Assembly: GCF_900129935.1 (NCBI RefSeq) | Contig: NZ_FQXJ01000006.1 | Coordinates: 1 to 64,000 of the forward strand | Length of the DNA stretch: 64,000 nt | Direction: 5' to 3' | Origin: Desulfosporosinus lacus DSM 15449 | GTDB lineage: Bacteria > Bacillota > Desulfitobacteriia > Desulfitobacteriales > Desulfitobacteriaceae | Made by a program: the position numbers and the translations under genes | Notes under the pieces: generated by a model | The model's database searches: none | Seen by the model: the letters and a program-made list of their open reading frames with translations, nothing else | Told to the model about the DNA's origin: nothing | Shown: piece after piece, positions 50,191 through 59,169 of the stretch | How positions within the stretch are numbered: the first letter of the stretch is position 1 | Layout of the letters: every line of letters begins with the position of its first letter

Positions 50191-52803
50191 TTATAGGATT
50201 TCTACATACCCATCCGTTCCATGCACGCGAATTCGCTGCCCATCTTTGATCAGTCTGGTGGCATTTTCTACTCCGACAACTGCCGGTAAGCCATATTCAC
50301 GTGCGATAACTGCTCCATGGGTCATCAGTCCGCCAACTTCGGTAACTAAGCCTTTTATGGAGACAAACAATGGTGTCCAGCTGGGGTCAGTAAAGGCGGT
50401 GATTAAAATATCTCCATCTTCTAAATTTGCATCTGCCATGTTTAAGATGACCCGGGCTCTTCCCTCTATAACTCCTGATGAAACAGGCAGACCTGCCATA
50501 GCGCCCACCGGAAGATTTTCTCGTTTGTACTCACCTGTAATTATTTCACCCTCAGAGGTGATAACACGGGGAGGAGTTAGTTTTTCAAATAATTTGTACT
50601 CTTCTTTTCGCTTGCAGATGATATTAAAATCCAATTTATTTGTGGCTATGACTTCGCGAAGTTCTGCAAAAGTGAGGTAATATATATCTTCTTTTTCATG
50701 GATAACATTTGTCTGTACGAGTCGCTCGGCTTCTTTTAATAAAGCCTGTTTATAAACAAAGTAGCGGCTAACCATGCCGTATTTTGGATATTCACGATAG
50801 CCAATGAAATTTCGGATTAGGTCAATCATTTTCTTTGTTTCTTTGACTTTTTCTTCACCATCCGGCAGCTTGTTCAATCTCTCTAATAACTCTTTTTCTT
50901 TTTTCGAAGCAACACGTCGCCCTTGCTCAAATTTCCGACTGCTGGCCTTAGGCTCAAAATTTTTGATGTTACTGAGAATCATAGGTACAAGTGCTGTTGG
51001 ATTTTCGCTAAAACGCGGTTTAGTAATATCAATTTCTCCGCTGCATCGCATTCCGTATTTGTCAAGATAAGACAGGATTGCATCTCGGGCAACTTGTCCG
51101 CCATCTAACTTTACTAATTTTTCCAAAGAATTATCGTCTTGTACATTTTGCAAATAATCAATTACTGACCGGTAAGGACGAATCACATCTGCCACATCCA
51201 TTAACGCCAGACCCATTTCCGAAGTAATATTGTTTGGTACAGATTGAGAAAGTATGTCTGCTGGGTTCTTCTCACCCAACCACTCATTCATTTTTTCATT
51301 GATCCAAAGTGAAGCATTTATGGCGGCCGTAAATACAGCTGAACTTTGTGGGTCAAACAAGATCCTCTTTAACTCCTGGATATCTTCTAGTATAAAATCA
51401 ATTAAATTTGTTCCTGATTTCCCTTGAATGTTTTGTTTCAACTCTTCTATGGAGGTTTGACTTTTTCTAATCAAATCAGAAACGATTAACGGATTGTTTT
51501 CGATTTGTGCTTGAGGATCTGCAGGCGGCTTAACTTTATCGCTATTACCAGAACTCTTATTTTCCCCATCATTTGGTAAATATTTTATAAAATCTCGCTC
51601 TATGATGGTCATAATTGCGTCTTTTGTGAGCGGTTCGAGTTGTTTCATGTTATTTAATAAGGTTTTTCTGCCGTCCGGTGAAGCCAGCATTGGTGCCACA
51701 TCAACAAACAACCTTCCACCAGCTTTAAACCAGCGACCATTAGATATTAACTGCATTAAAGACATTCCCAATGGTTTCAAGGGGTTGGTCATCATTTGTT
51801 GATGGCCAACAGATAAATAAACGTGGTTTTCTTGATCATTCGCTTCGGGGATGGGGTATAAAGTTGTAATCGGCCGACTTTGGACAATAAAGAAGGTATC
51901 CTCAGCCAAACACCATTCGATGTCCTGGGGACAACCGAAATGTTCTTCAACCTTTCTACCTATGCGCTCGAGTTGCAAAATCTGTTCATCTGTCAGCGCT
52001 TGCCTTTTCTGCTGCTCAGGCGGGATTTCCTGTTCTTTCGTACCACCGTCTTTCAAGGCATACACAGCTAATCTCTTGGCGGATATCTTCTTATCGGTCA
52101 CCTTGCCGCTTTGCACTTTGTAGATATCGGCATTCACCAATCCGGAGACCAAGGCCTCGCCAAGCCCGAAGCCGGCGTCAATAGATAACACCTTTCGATT
52201 GCCCGTGACAGGATCGGCAGTAAATAGAATTCCTGATACTTTAGGGAAAACCATCTTTTGGACAACCACAGAAAGTAGGACTTTACGGTGGTCAAAGCCG
52301 TTTTGAATACGGTAAGTTACTGCTCGTTCGGTATACAGCGATGCCCAGCACTTGCTGATATGTTTTAGGATTGCTTCCTTTCCAATAACGTTCAGATACG
52401 TATCCTGCTGACCTGCAAAGGAGGCCGTCGGCAAATCCTCTGCCGTGGCACTGGATCGTACTGCATAAGCGTTTTTTTCACCCAGCCTTGTGAGGGAGCG
52501 GGTGATCTCTTCCGCAATATCTTCGGGGATGGCTGTCTCTTCGAGATGTAAGCGAATCTCACCGCTAAGCTCAGCGATTTTTTCCCGGTCTTCTACCTTC
52601 AGAAGGGATAACTGATCCAGTAATTCATTAATCGACGGTGTTTCCGAGAGTGTTCTTTGGAAGGCTTCAGTAGAAATACAAAAGCCATCCGGTACGCATA
52701 TTCCGGGAGTCCCGAAAAGTTCACCCAGGTTTGCGCCTTTACCCCCAACAACATTGAGTTTTGTTTTGTCAATATCCTTAAACCTGAGCACATAAGAGTT
52801 CAT
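50191..52803 (-). CDS. rph: Rifamycin phosphotransferase (Rph-like)
   Basis: 870 residues, the usual Rph length. ATP-binding domain: VGGKGANLGELFGTPGICVP, AVRSSATAEDLPTASFAGQQ (about 112-131), KVSGILFTADPVTGN and IEWCLAEDTFFIVQSRPITT (about 298-317). A rifamycin-binding-type domain follows, marked by VYLSVGHQQMMTNPLKPLGM. The C-terminal phospho-His domain has VGGLMTHGAVIAREYGLPAV with the catalytic His. Rph transfers the beta-phosphate of ATP to rifampicin. PEP synthase is the main alternative but lacks the middle domain seen here. The ribosome site is AAAGGAGG. A fragment of a relative is at 62161. Confidence 0.85.
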   Translation of the reverse strand: MNSYVLRFKDIDKTKLNVVGGKGANLGELFGTPGICVPDGFCISTEAFQRTLSETPSINELLDQLSLLKVEDREKIAELSGEIRLHLEETAIPEDIAEEITRSLTRLGEKNAYAVRSSATAEDLPTASFAGQQDTYLNVIGKEAILKHISKCWASLYTERAVTYRIQNGFDHRKVLLSVVVQKMVFPKVSGILFTADPVTGNRKVLSIDAGFGLGEALVSGLVNADIYKVQSGKVTDKKISAKRLAVYALKDGGTKEQEIPPEQQKRQALTDEQILQLERIGRKVEEHFGCPQDIEWCLAEDTFFIVQSRPITTLYPIPEANDQENHVYLSVGHQQMMTNPLKPLGMSLMQLISNGRWFKAGGRLFVDVAPMLASPDGRKTLLNNMKQLEPLTKDAIMTIIERDFIKYLPNDGENKSSGNSDKVKPPADPQAQIENNPLIVSDLIRKSQTSIEELKQNIQGKSGTNLIDFILEDIQELKRILFDPQSSAVFTAAINASLWINEKMNEWLGEKNPADILSQSVPNNITSEMGLALMDVADVIRPYRSVIDYLQNVQDDNSLEKLVKLDGGQVARDAILSYLDKYGMRCSGEIDITKPRFSENPTALVPMILSNIKNFEPKASSRKFEQGRRVASKKEKELLERLNKLPDGEEKVKETKKMIDLIRNFIGYREYPKYGMVSRYFVYKQALLKEAERLVQTNVIHEKEDIYYLTFAELREVIATNKLDFNIICKRKEEYKLFEKLTPPRVITSEGEIITGEYKRENLPVGAMAGLPVSSGVIEGRARVILNMADANLEDGDILITAFTDPSWTPLFVSIKGLVTEVGGLMTHGAVIAREYGLPAVVGVENATRLIKDGQRIRVHGTDGYVEIL

Positions 52804-53044
52804 ATGTTTGCCTCCTTTGGCAATTCCTTCTTTAATAATTTTGCTGACATCCTTTCTATAATACCCCTGGCGACAAATCTCATTAACGTACTATGCATTA
52901 TAGCAGCAGCAAATCAGAACAAATAGTCTGCCTTTACAATTTTTTATATGTTATAATTAAAGTGAGGAAGGATAGATACATCCTCATCCTTTTATAAGCA
53001 AACGAAAACAGTTATTTACGATTTAAAACAGCTCATACATGTAT

Positions 53045-53070
53045 AGGGAGGGTAGTAAAACCCTCCCTTT
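53045..53070. terminator. Hairpin terminator upstream of rph
   Basis: AGGGAGGGT-AGTAAA-ACCCTCCCT, a 9-bp stem with T's after it on the plus strand. Confidence 0.65.
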
Positions 53071-53116
53071 GTTATTCTATAGCAATTTCAAATTGATTAA
53101 ACTTCTAATTAGTCAA

Positions 53117-53610
53117 CTAATGCCAATCAGTCTGATTTTTGTTCTTTACCTGTAAAAATTTGCAATACAAGGCCATTTGTTGAGCGATCCATTTTGCAAA
53201 TCCGACTGTCTGCATGTGTTTCTTACGGCAGGCGGCCAGCTGGCTTGCGGCGCTTTTTACTGTATCTTTTCTAAATCTCAACTCCCGGTGCACCACCCAA
53301 AACCACAGCGCCAAAAACGCCGCGGTGCTGATTGTCGGGGTTTGTCCAATATCGGTTCTTACAAAGAATTTTCAGCAAAGGTTAAATTATCCATTAGCAT
53401 TTCTTTGGCTGTAATACGGTCTATAAGGTTATTCTCCATGGCTTTTTTCATAAGCTTTTCTAAAAACTGCGGCAGCATATCGACAGCTGTAATTTGTGCG
53501 CCTGTGTTTTTTGCAAGGGTCGAAAGAAAGCTAATGGCCAGACCAAAGACAATAGTTGCCGGTGTGCAACAAAAAGTGATTTCAATCACGGATAATTTTT
53601 TTAGGTAATA
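53117..53610 (-). pseudogene. Decayed SAM-dependent methyltransferase
   Basis: The frame 53359-53589 reads AKNTGAQITAVDMLPQFLEK and KAMENNLIDRITAKEMLMDN, the motif I to motif II region of UbiE-like methyltransferases, then stops at ENSL where relatives continue DIIWSEGAIY. The remaining part to 53117 is out of frame and unrecognisable, although still open in one frame. Confidence 0.6.
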
Positions 53611-53654
53611 CTAAACTAGAAATAACAGTACAAGAATTTAAGGAGGAATTTAAA

Positions 53655-53990
53655 TTGGTTAATATAGTAAAAAATATTGAGTTTTCAAAAGCACTCAAGT
53701 TAGAAGAGTTAATAACCTACCAACCAGGGCAGGTGGTTAGTAAGACTCTTGCTCAGATCCCCACAGCAAATGTAACATTGTTTTCACTAGATGAAGGAGA
53801 AGGCATCAGCACTCATACCACTTCAGGAGACGCAATTGTTCAAGTTCTAGATGGAGAAGCCGAAATTATGATTGGAAATGATCTGATAATTGTCAAAGCC
53901 GGTGAGACAGTTATTATGCCTTCAGGTATACCGCACGGATTAGAGGCCCGAAAGCGTTTTAAAATGCTTTTGACAGTAATAAAAGGATAA
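53655..53990 (+). CDS. Cupin-domain protein
   Basis: A 111-residue single-domain cupin from a TTG following AAGGAGG. Metal-binding motif 1 region: LDEGEGISTHTTSGDAIVQV LDGEAEI; motif 2 region: VKAGETVIMPSGIPHGLEAR. The His ligands are partly kept (HT in motif 1, PHG in motif 2), so metal binding is likely but not complete. Small cupins of this type have varied or unknown roles. Followed by a terminator at 54062. Confidence 0.85.
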   Translation: MVNIVKNIEFSKALKLEELITYQPGQVVSKTLAQIPTANVTLFSLDEGEGISTHTTSGDAIVQVLDGEAEIMIGNDLIIVKAGETVIMPSGIPHGLEARKRFKMLLTVIKG

Positions 53991-54061
53991 TTAGAACCCT
54001 ACCGGCTTGCCATGCATGAAGTTACCGGATTATCGCTATCAACTGTAAACGGACTATATAT

Positions 54062-54115
54062 GAGCAACCACTGCCTTTGCAAATGATGCAGCATAGACAG
54101 TGGTTGCTCTTTATT
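54062..54115 (+). terminator. Terminator of the cupin gene
   Basis: GAGCAACCACTG (54062-54073) pairs with CAGTGGTTGCTC (54098-54109), followed by TTTATTT. Confidence 0.8.
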
Positions 54116-54243
54116 TACCAGGCCTCCGAAACCATGAAAGTTCATGACCCTGCCCTTTGCTTCTTCTTCCTCGGCGTAGACTCTACGGAACGTGGATTGT
54201 ATCCACGATATACAGCCTATACAATAAAACCGAGGTGAACAAG

Positions 54244-54345
54244 ATGGATAAGATTGATAAAACTCAATTCTATGTATGCCCTGCCTGCGGAAACATTCTG
54301 ACGAGTACAGGGAAAGCTTCCATTTCCTGCTGCTGGCATCGGTAG
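54244..54345 (+). pseudogene. N-terminal fragment of a zinc-ribbon (desulfoferrodoxin-N-like) protein
   Basis: ATG after CGAGGTGAACAAG encodes 33 residues: MDKIDKTQFYVCPACGNILT then GKASISCC and a quick stop. The Cys pattern C-x2-C-x14-CC matches a desulfoferrodoxin-type rubredoxin knuckle (CPxCGN...CCG), but the sequence breaks at the second CC, where it is joined to inverted DNA of another gene. Confidence 0.6.
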
Positions 54346-54541
54346 AATCCAGCAGATTACCATTGGAATCGTAATTGGAGCTGGAACGGTTGTTTAATTC
54401 ATCCGTTGTTGCAGTGACAAAGTTTTGCTCAAACCACCTTACCCCCAAGGCAATTGAGCCGTTTTTTTGTTTATTCATCGGAATGAAGGCAAGCAGTACC
54501 ACCAAAATAAACACGGCAATAATCGAGAGACTTAATGCCAA
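54340..54541 (-). pseudogene. Fragment of a membrane protein in inverted orientation
   Basis: The minus strand reads LSLSIIAVFILVVLLAFIPM then NKQKNGSIALGVRWFEQNFV, a membrane helix and a juxtamembrane segment. A stop lies immediately upstream and the frame loses sense at 54340, where it meets the zinc-ribbon fragment. Downstream codons run antisense through the cupin terminator and are not real. Confidence 0.45.
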
Positions 54542-54544
54542 AAA

Positions 54545-54718
54545 TCACAATTGCAGTTGATTCTAGGTCACTTTTCAGATACAATAATTTATTCAAAAGG
54601 TGAGCATTCTAACTATCAATCTCTTGCCTTAATTGCAACAATGCAATTATTACCGTTGGACTCGATCAATGTTCCCAGGGAAGCGGAAATGGATCAAATC
54701 ATAGATACTTATGCCTAA
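54545..54718 (+). pseudogene. C-terminal fragment of an unidentified protein
   Basis: Open for 57 codons and ending with a stop: ILGHFSDTIIYSKGEHSNYQ then LIATMQLLPLDSINVPREAE MDQIIDTYA. It reads like genuine protein but has no start and no family I can name. It abuts the inverted membrane fragment. Confidence 0.35.
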
Positions 54719-54787
54719 AAGCTCAATGTGATTTTAGGCATAGAGAAATCGGCAAATCTTTATAAAATAATTTTAGAGGAGCTACAT

Positions 54788-56152
54788 ATGGATAAGAATT
54801 TAGAAATGCGTGACGAAAAGATCAGTAAACTTCTTTGGAAATTTTCCCTGCCGGCGATTATCGCAATGCTGGTCAATGCCCTATATAATGTTGTCGACCG
54901 GATATTTGTCGGTCGAGGTGTGGGATCTGTCGGGATTGCCGCCACAACGGTGGCCTTTCCCATTATGATCATCATGATGGCAACGTCCATGTTGATTGCC
55001 ATCGGAGCTACAGCCCTGATTTCTATCCGCCTTGGCGAACAGAGGAAAGAAGAAGCAGAAAAGATCGTCGGCAATGCCACTGTCTTGCTTATTTTACTTC
55101 CGCTCTTGCTGGCAGCAATTTATCTGGCTTTTACCGACCCCGTATTGAAGCTGTTCGGAGCCAGTGAAGCAGTTTTGCCCTATGCCCGTGATTTTACTCA
55201 TATCATTATGTTGGGTTCAGTCTCCGGATCGATTGCCTTTGGTATGAACAACTTCATTCGGGCCGAAGGAAACCCCCGCTATGCTATGCTGACTCAGATC
55301 ATTGGTGCAGTAATCAATACGATCTTAAACTACATATTTATCTTTAAACTCGGTTTAGGTATTAAAGGCTCTGCTTTAGCTTCGATATGCGGTCAAACTG
55401 TATCCGCGCTTTTCGTTCTTGGTTATTTTCTTTCAGGCCGCAGTACGATTAAAATCTATTTAAGGAATCTCAAGCCGCAAATGCCTATTGTTCTGGGAAT
55501 TCTTTCAATCGGATTTGCTCCCTTTGCCATGCAGATCGCCAACAGCGTTCAACAAATGATTTTGAACAAAACTCTGATGTCCTATGGCGGAGACCTGGCC
55601 CTTTCTGCTGTTGGGATTATCATGAGTATTGCTACATTAATATTCATGCCTATTGTTGGTATCAGCCAGGGCGCTCAGCCTTTAATCGGCTTCAACTACG
55701 GAGCAAAACAATATGACCGGGTTAAAGAAACTTTAAAGAAATCGGTGTTTGTCAGTACCATTATGGCCGCTGTCGGCTTTATCGTTATTTGGATCTGGCC
55801 TAATCAAATTGTGGGGCTTTTCAGCAAGGGGGATCTGCCTCTTACCGAGCTTACTGTCCATGCGATGCTTACCTTCTTTGCCCTTCTCCCCCTCATAGGT
55901 ATCCAAATTCTCTGTTCCAGTTACTTTCAAGCCGTGGGCAAACCTGTACAATCCACTCTGCTGAGTCTTTCCCGCCAGGTCTTGTTGTTCATCCCGCTCC
56001 TGATCATCCTTCCTCGCTTATGGGGAATCGAGGGAGTATGGAGAACAGCTCCAATTGCAGATACTTTGTCTGTTCTGATTACAGTTACAGTTATCCTATT
56101 TGAGATGAGAACTCTCCCCAAAAGTACCCCTAAGCCGGTGGAACAGTCCTGA
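54788..56152 (+). CDS. MATE-family multidrug efflux transporter
   Basis: 454 residues from the ATG at 54788, which follows GAGGAGC; the GTG at 54728 is not preceded by a ribosome site. Twelve hydrophobic segments; SKLLWKFSLPAIIAMLVNAL YNVVDRIFVGRGVG opens the first half, and GISQGAQPLIGFNYGAKQYD marks the second. It is a paralogue of the 2906 pump, roughly 40-45% alike by eye. No regulator is adjacent. The substrate is unknown. Confidence 0.9.
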   Translation: MDKNLEMRDEKISKLLWKFSLPAIIAMLVNALYNVVDRIFVGRGVGSVGIAATTVAFPIMIIMMATSMLIAIGATALISIRLGEQRKEEAEKIVGNATVLLILLPLLLAAIYLAFTDPVLKLFGASEAVLPYARDFTHIIMLGSVSGSIAFGMNNFIRAEGNPRYAMLTQIIGAVINTILNYIFIFKLGLGIKGSALASICGQTVSALFVLGYFLSGRSTIKIYLRNLKPQMPIVLGILSIGFAPFAMQIANSVQQMILNKTLMSYGGDLALSAVGIIMSIATLIFMPIVGISQGAQPLIGFNYGAKQYDRVKETLKKSVFVSTIMAAVGFIVIWIWPNQIVGLFSKGDLPLTELTVHAMLTFFALLPLIGIQILCSSYFQAVGKPVQSTLLSLSRQVLLFIPLLIILPRLWGIEGVWRTAPIADTLSVLITVTVILFEMRTLPKSTPKPVEQS

Positions 56153-56179
56153 AAAGACGTTTTCAAATCATAAATGGTG

Positions 56180-56480
56180 TCAATAGTTTAAACTTTTCAC
56201 CTCCAGGGCATCTGCAGTTGTCTCATCTTTGCGGGCCTTCTCCACAACCTTTCCATGGCTTTCCTGCTTCTGCATCGTCTTAGTGTCGATGTCGGCAAAA
56301 TCTTCAATACTTGCCATACCGGCAACAGCCTGAACACCCTCCTGACTCTCCCGCTGCTTCCGGTAGATATCATCCAGGTCCGTATGATAGAATTGGGCCA
56401 CATCCCTCAAAGCCTGCTCACCTTCTTCCAGAACGTCAATTTTTTTCCAGCTCTACCTCAAGCTTGATTTTTTTGTGCCT
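56180..56480 (-). pseudogene. Fragment of a second jetC gene with internal deletion
   Basis: The minus strand reads LEEGEQALRDVAQFYHTDLD DIYRKQRESQEGVQAVAGMA and SIEDFADIDTKT, matching JetC (LRNEAQFYHTELDDIYGKQR ...). It then jumps to MQKQESHGKVVEKARKDETT, skipping about 35 residues present in the intact JetC. A frameshift precedes it (VRHKKIKLEVELEK). No jetA, jetB or jetD pieces were found nearby. Confidence 0.85.
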
Positions 56481-56664
56481 AACTTCGGATAATTGGCTAT
56501 GAAGAATGCGAAGCTCGGATAGAAAAGTCATTGGTATTTCACGCTAAAACTAACAAAGCTGACATGGCTCCTCTTGGCTTAGCGGTGGTTGTACTGATCC
56601 TTGTCACGAAATCTTTCCGGTGTTAATAAACTATAAGGAACATTTTAGCAAAGGAGCGGGACAC

Positions 56665-56838
56665 ATGAAAGATTCGTTCAAGTTAACCCTCTGCCAACAG
56701 GGCTGCTGCCCCACCGTAGAAATCAACACCGATACGAATCAGGTCATTATTACGGATGACTTAGGAGGAAAAGTATCCCTAACGACGGACCAGTTCAAAA
56801 TCCTTTTAGAACGCTGCGCAAACGTTAATGGTGAGTAA
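56665..56838 (+). CDS. Small Cys-containing hypothetical protein
   Basis: 57 residues from the ATG at 56665, after AAAGGAGCGGG: MKDSFKLTLCQQGCCPTVEI NTDTNQVIITDDLGGKVSLT. The C-x3-CC cluster near the N-terminus may bind metal or be modified. It is coupled 2 nt before the DUF1360 gene. I know no function; the same pair order is likely conserved in relatives. Confidence 0.7.
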   Translation: MKDSFKLTLCQQGCCPTVEINTDTNQVIITDDLGGKVSLTTDQFKILLERCANVNGE

Positions 56839-56840
56839 CC

Positions 56841-57158
56841 ATGCTTTATGACCTTTTGCTGGTTTTAAGTCTTCGCTTTTTCCTTTTTGATTTCGTCCTT
56901 TTTAAAAGGATAAGAAACACCCTTAAAACCAAAGGATATGTCTTCAAGAAGCTCCTGAGTTGTCCCTTTTGTCAAGGATTTTGGTGTGGTTTAGCTGTCT
57001 TCCTGGCAACGCATCCGATCGCATTAAACTTAGGGGGACTCCTCTCAATACTCAGTTTTGGATTTATCACTGCCTATCTAAGCATGATGACAACCGCCAT
57101 TTTTTACCCGCTTATCGATAAGTACGAGAAAAAATTCTCAGACTTCAAATTACAATAA
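56841..57158 (+). CDS. DUF1360 membrane protein
   Basis: 105 residues with three hydrophobic segments. The family hallmark LLSCPFCQGFWCGLAVFLAT (CPxCxGFWxG) is clear at about residues 38-57, followed by LGGLLSILSFGFITAYLSMM. DUF1360 proteins are small, of unknown function, often in spore-formers. Cotranscribed with the 57-aa gene. Confidence 0.8.
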   Translation: MLYDLLLVLSLRFFLFDFVLFKRIRNTLKTKGYVFKKLLSCPFCQGFWCGLAVFLATHPIALNLGGLLSILSFGFITAYLSMMTTAIFYPLIDKYEKKFSDFKLQ

Positions 57159-57368
57159 AAACTGTATTTGCAAAGGAATCCGTAGATTTAAAAGCGGAAA
57201 TAGCCATGACTCGGCAAGTCATAAAACGCCAAATTGTGGCTACCCCATTTATACGCGTTGTAAGAATAACCAGAATTTATTGTTTATCCTCTTTATGTTT
57301 TCTTTGCAGGAGAACTACCGTCTCTATGTGCCTTGAGAATAATACTTTCTATATAATATTTGAACACA

Positions 57369-57399
57369 AAAAATGGTGGATTGGCGATCCACCATTTTT
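57369..57399. terminator. Terminator between convergent genes
   Basis: AAAAATGGTGGAT-TGGCG-ATCCACCATTTTT, a 13-bp stem with A/T-rich flanks, serving the DUF1360 gene and the convergent lipoprotein gene. Confidence 0.85.
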
Positions 57400-57422
57400 G
57401 ATATTTTAGTTTGATTATGACC

Positions 57423-58574
57423 TTAGTCTGCAAAGTTTAGCCCGTCGAAAACCTCATCGGCCGGAATACCCAGTTCCCGTACCTGTTGGAATCCTTCGAC
57501 AGAAAACCATCCTTTTACGCCGTTCGCGGTCGTTGCATAACACCATTCCTTGTCATCACTGCCCACCAGCAGCAATTTATCTCCGGGTACCACACGAACC
57601 GCCACCTCTTGACTGCCCGGAGCCGCGTAGAGGGTCAGCGCTTTTTGGACTGTTACGTATTGTTCCTTGAAGGTTGACAGATAAAGCGGTTTTGCCACGT
57701 GTTCCAGCACATGCTGCTCATTGATGCGGTATTCATCGTCATAAAACCATGTTTGAAGTATCTGAAAACGCGTCTGGGCCATCACTTTCCCGTCTCCGGG
57801 CAAGCGGCTGTAAGTTCCGCACAGGCCCTGAACCTGGCCCATCTCGATGATCTTCCCGCCCCCATAGGCATAAAAGGTAGTTCTATAATCTTCACTGGGG
57901 CCATACTCCTGGACCGCAATTTCCTTTACGCCGTCCATAATGTCCAGGTCGACAATGGAAAAACCCTCTTCCAGATTCGTACCGCTGCCATGGACGGCGA
58001 CACCGTTAATGGTCAGGTCGAAATCGCTTCCTTCCGACAGGCTGTACTGAATTTCTTCCGGCTTCCCATCCCCATCCAGGTCAAAACGGGCATATTTCCC
58101 TAGGGGCAGTCCCTGGCTTTTTGCCGGTTCCTTCCGTGCTGTTTCATATCTTTCAATCAATTCCACATTGTCTTTTTCAATGTCCGAGATTTCATTATTG
58201 AAAGCTGAATTTTTCGCATACCAGCTTTTAGCTCCGAAATACTTTTGCAATCCCTCATCCTTAAAGATATAGCCATGTCTGGCGAAAATTTCATTTCTGG
58301 CAAGATATAGCAGACGGTAATCCAGGTTACGGACATTTTCCTCTGTCAGCCGGGTTGAATCGCTGTCCTTAAATATATAGCCTTCCTCAACAGCCTCCGC
58401 TTTGTCCCCTTGTCCGCTTCCCGCATCAGCATTCATTCCTTCCGATATGCCGGCCGGGCTTTCTCCGGTCTGCAGACCGTTTGTGTCGGTCTTTCCCCCG
58501 CAAGCCGTCAGCCACAGCAGACTGGCGCAGCAGATGCAAGCCAGTACCCCTAGGGTTTTCTTCATCCTTTTCAT
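57423..58574 (-). CDS. Lipoprotein with YARHG and SH3-like domains
   Basis: 383 residues from the ATG at 58574, after GAGGGAAG; the longer frame to 58637 lacks a ribosome site. Lipobox: GVLACICCASLLWLTACGGK, with LTAC the probable processing site. The YARHG domain follows (about 95-165), with the family's ARNEIFARHGYIFKDEGLQK core. The middle part resembles a VCBS-like calcium/beta repeat (FDLDGDGKPEEI). The C-terminus has an SH3-like segment GDKLLLVGSDDKEWCYATTA. Surface-anchored; the role is unknown. Confidence 0.85.
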   Translation of the reverse strand: MKRMKKTLGVLACICCASLLWLTACGGKTDTNGLQTGESPAGISEGMNADAGSGQGDKAEAVEEGYIFKDSDSTRLTEENVRNLDYRLLYLARNEIFARHGYIFKDEGLQKYFGAKSWYAKNSAFNNEISDIEKDNVELIERYETARKEPAKSQGLPLGKYARFDLDGDGKPEEIQYSLSEGSDFDLTINGVAVHGSGTNLEEGFSIVDLDIMDGVKEIAVQEYGPSEDYRTTFYAYGGGKIIEMGQVQGLCGTYSRLPGDGKVMAQTRFQILQTWFYDDEYRINEQHVLEHVAKPLYLSTFKEQYVTVQKALTLYAAPGSQEVAVRVVPGDKLLLVGSDDKEWCYATTANGVKGWFSVEGFQQVRELGIPADEVFDGLNFAD

Positions 58575-58784
58575 CTGACTTCCCTCTCCCCTCATGCGGA
58601 TACCCCTCATAACATTGCTCTGTGTCCATCCTGCCACAATTTTGCGCCAATAAAAACCAAATTAAGAGGGTATATCGAATAGTATTAACGTCTTTGATTT
58701 TACGACAATAATACTTGAACTACAAGGTATTGAGATTATCCGTACCAAAGTAAATAATGGAATATTTACTGTGAGGAATTAAGT

Positions 58785-59000
58785 AATGGTGCTGTCGATC
58801 TGCTCCAGTCCTTGTTTGAGGACTTCGTTTTCCTGAAGGACCAGCTCTTTCTCCTGCTTGGCCTGGTCTCTGTCTTTCAGGGCCTGCTGCAGCTCCTGTT
58901 TCGTCATGCCGTCCACATCGTTTTGATCCAGAAATTTCTCCCGCTCCTCTTCGGTAACCCAACAGGAGGACGGCCTGGGTGTATGTATTGATGAGGGCAA
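58785..59000 (-). pseudogene. Fragment of a DUF3102 gene
   Basis: Matches residues about 135-190 of the DUF3102 protein at 8226: YTQAVLLLG in one frame, then EEEREKFLDQNDVDGMTKQE and LQQALKDRDQAKQEKELVLQ in the next, with a single frameshift between. The coiled-coil part ends at 58785 without the C-terminal helical domain. Confidence 0.75.
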
Positions 59001-59006
59001 TAAAAC

Positions 59007-59040
59007 AAAACCCGAACCCCCAAAATCAAGGGTTCGGGTT
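59007..59040 (-). terminator. Terminator following the tRNA-like fragment
   Basis: AAACCCGAACCC...GGGTTCGGGTTT, a 12-bp stem; on the minus strand TTTTGTTTTATT follows. It directly trails the tRNA-like sequence on that strand. Confidence 0.75.
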
Positions 59041-59050
59041 TATAGCTGTT

Positions 59051-59110
59051 TAGTGGAGATAAGAGGATTCGAATCTCTGGCCTCTTAAATGCGAAGCAAG
59101 CGCTCTCCCG
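59051..59110 (-). pseudogene. tRNA-Ala-like 3' fragment
   Basis: The minus strand reads GGGAGAGCGCTTGCTTCGCA, then a variable-loop-like AGGCC, a T-arm AGAGATTCGAATCCTCT (one mismatch in the stem) and the end TTATCTCCACTA. This resembles D-loop to 3' end of tRNA-Ala (anticodon CGC). No 5' acceptor half complementary to TATCTCC is found upstream, and the anticodon stem is disrupted, so it is a fragment, possibly the scar of an element integrated at a tRNA 3' end. Confidence 0.5.
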
Positions 59111-59169
59111 GTCCGTGCTCAAAGCACCCCAAAAACACAGCATTGTGCTTGATTGCTTGTTTATATTTG

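Noticed and set aside
53999-54541. A 180-codon minus-strand open frame read as one gene.
   Set aside because: Its second half is antisense to the zinc-ribbon fragment and the cupin terminator and has no protein character. Only the first part (54340-54541) is supported, as a fragment.
59041-59120. Intact tRNA gene.
   Set aside because: The 5' acceptor strand and D-arm complement are missing and the anticodon and T stems have mismatches. Reported as a fragment only.
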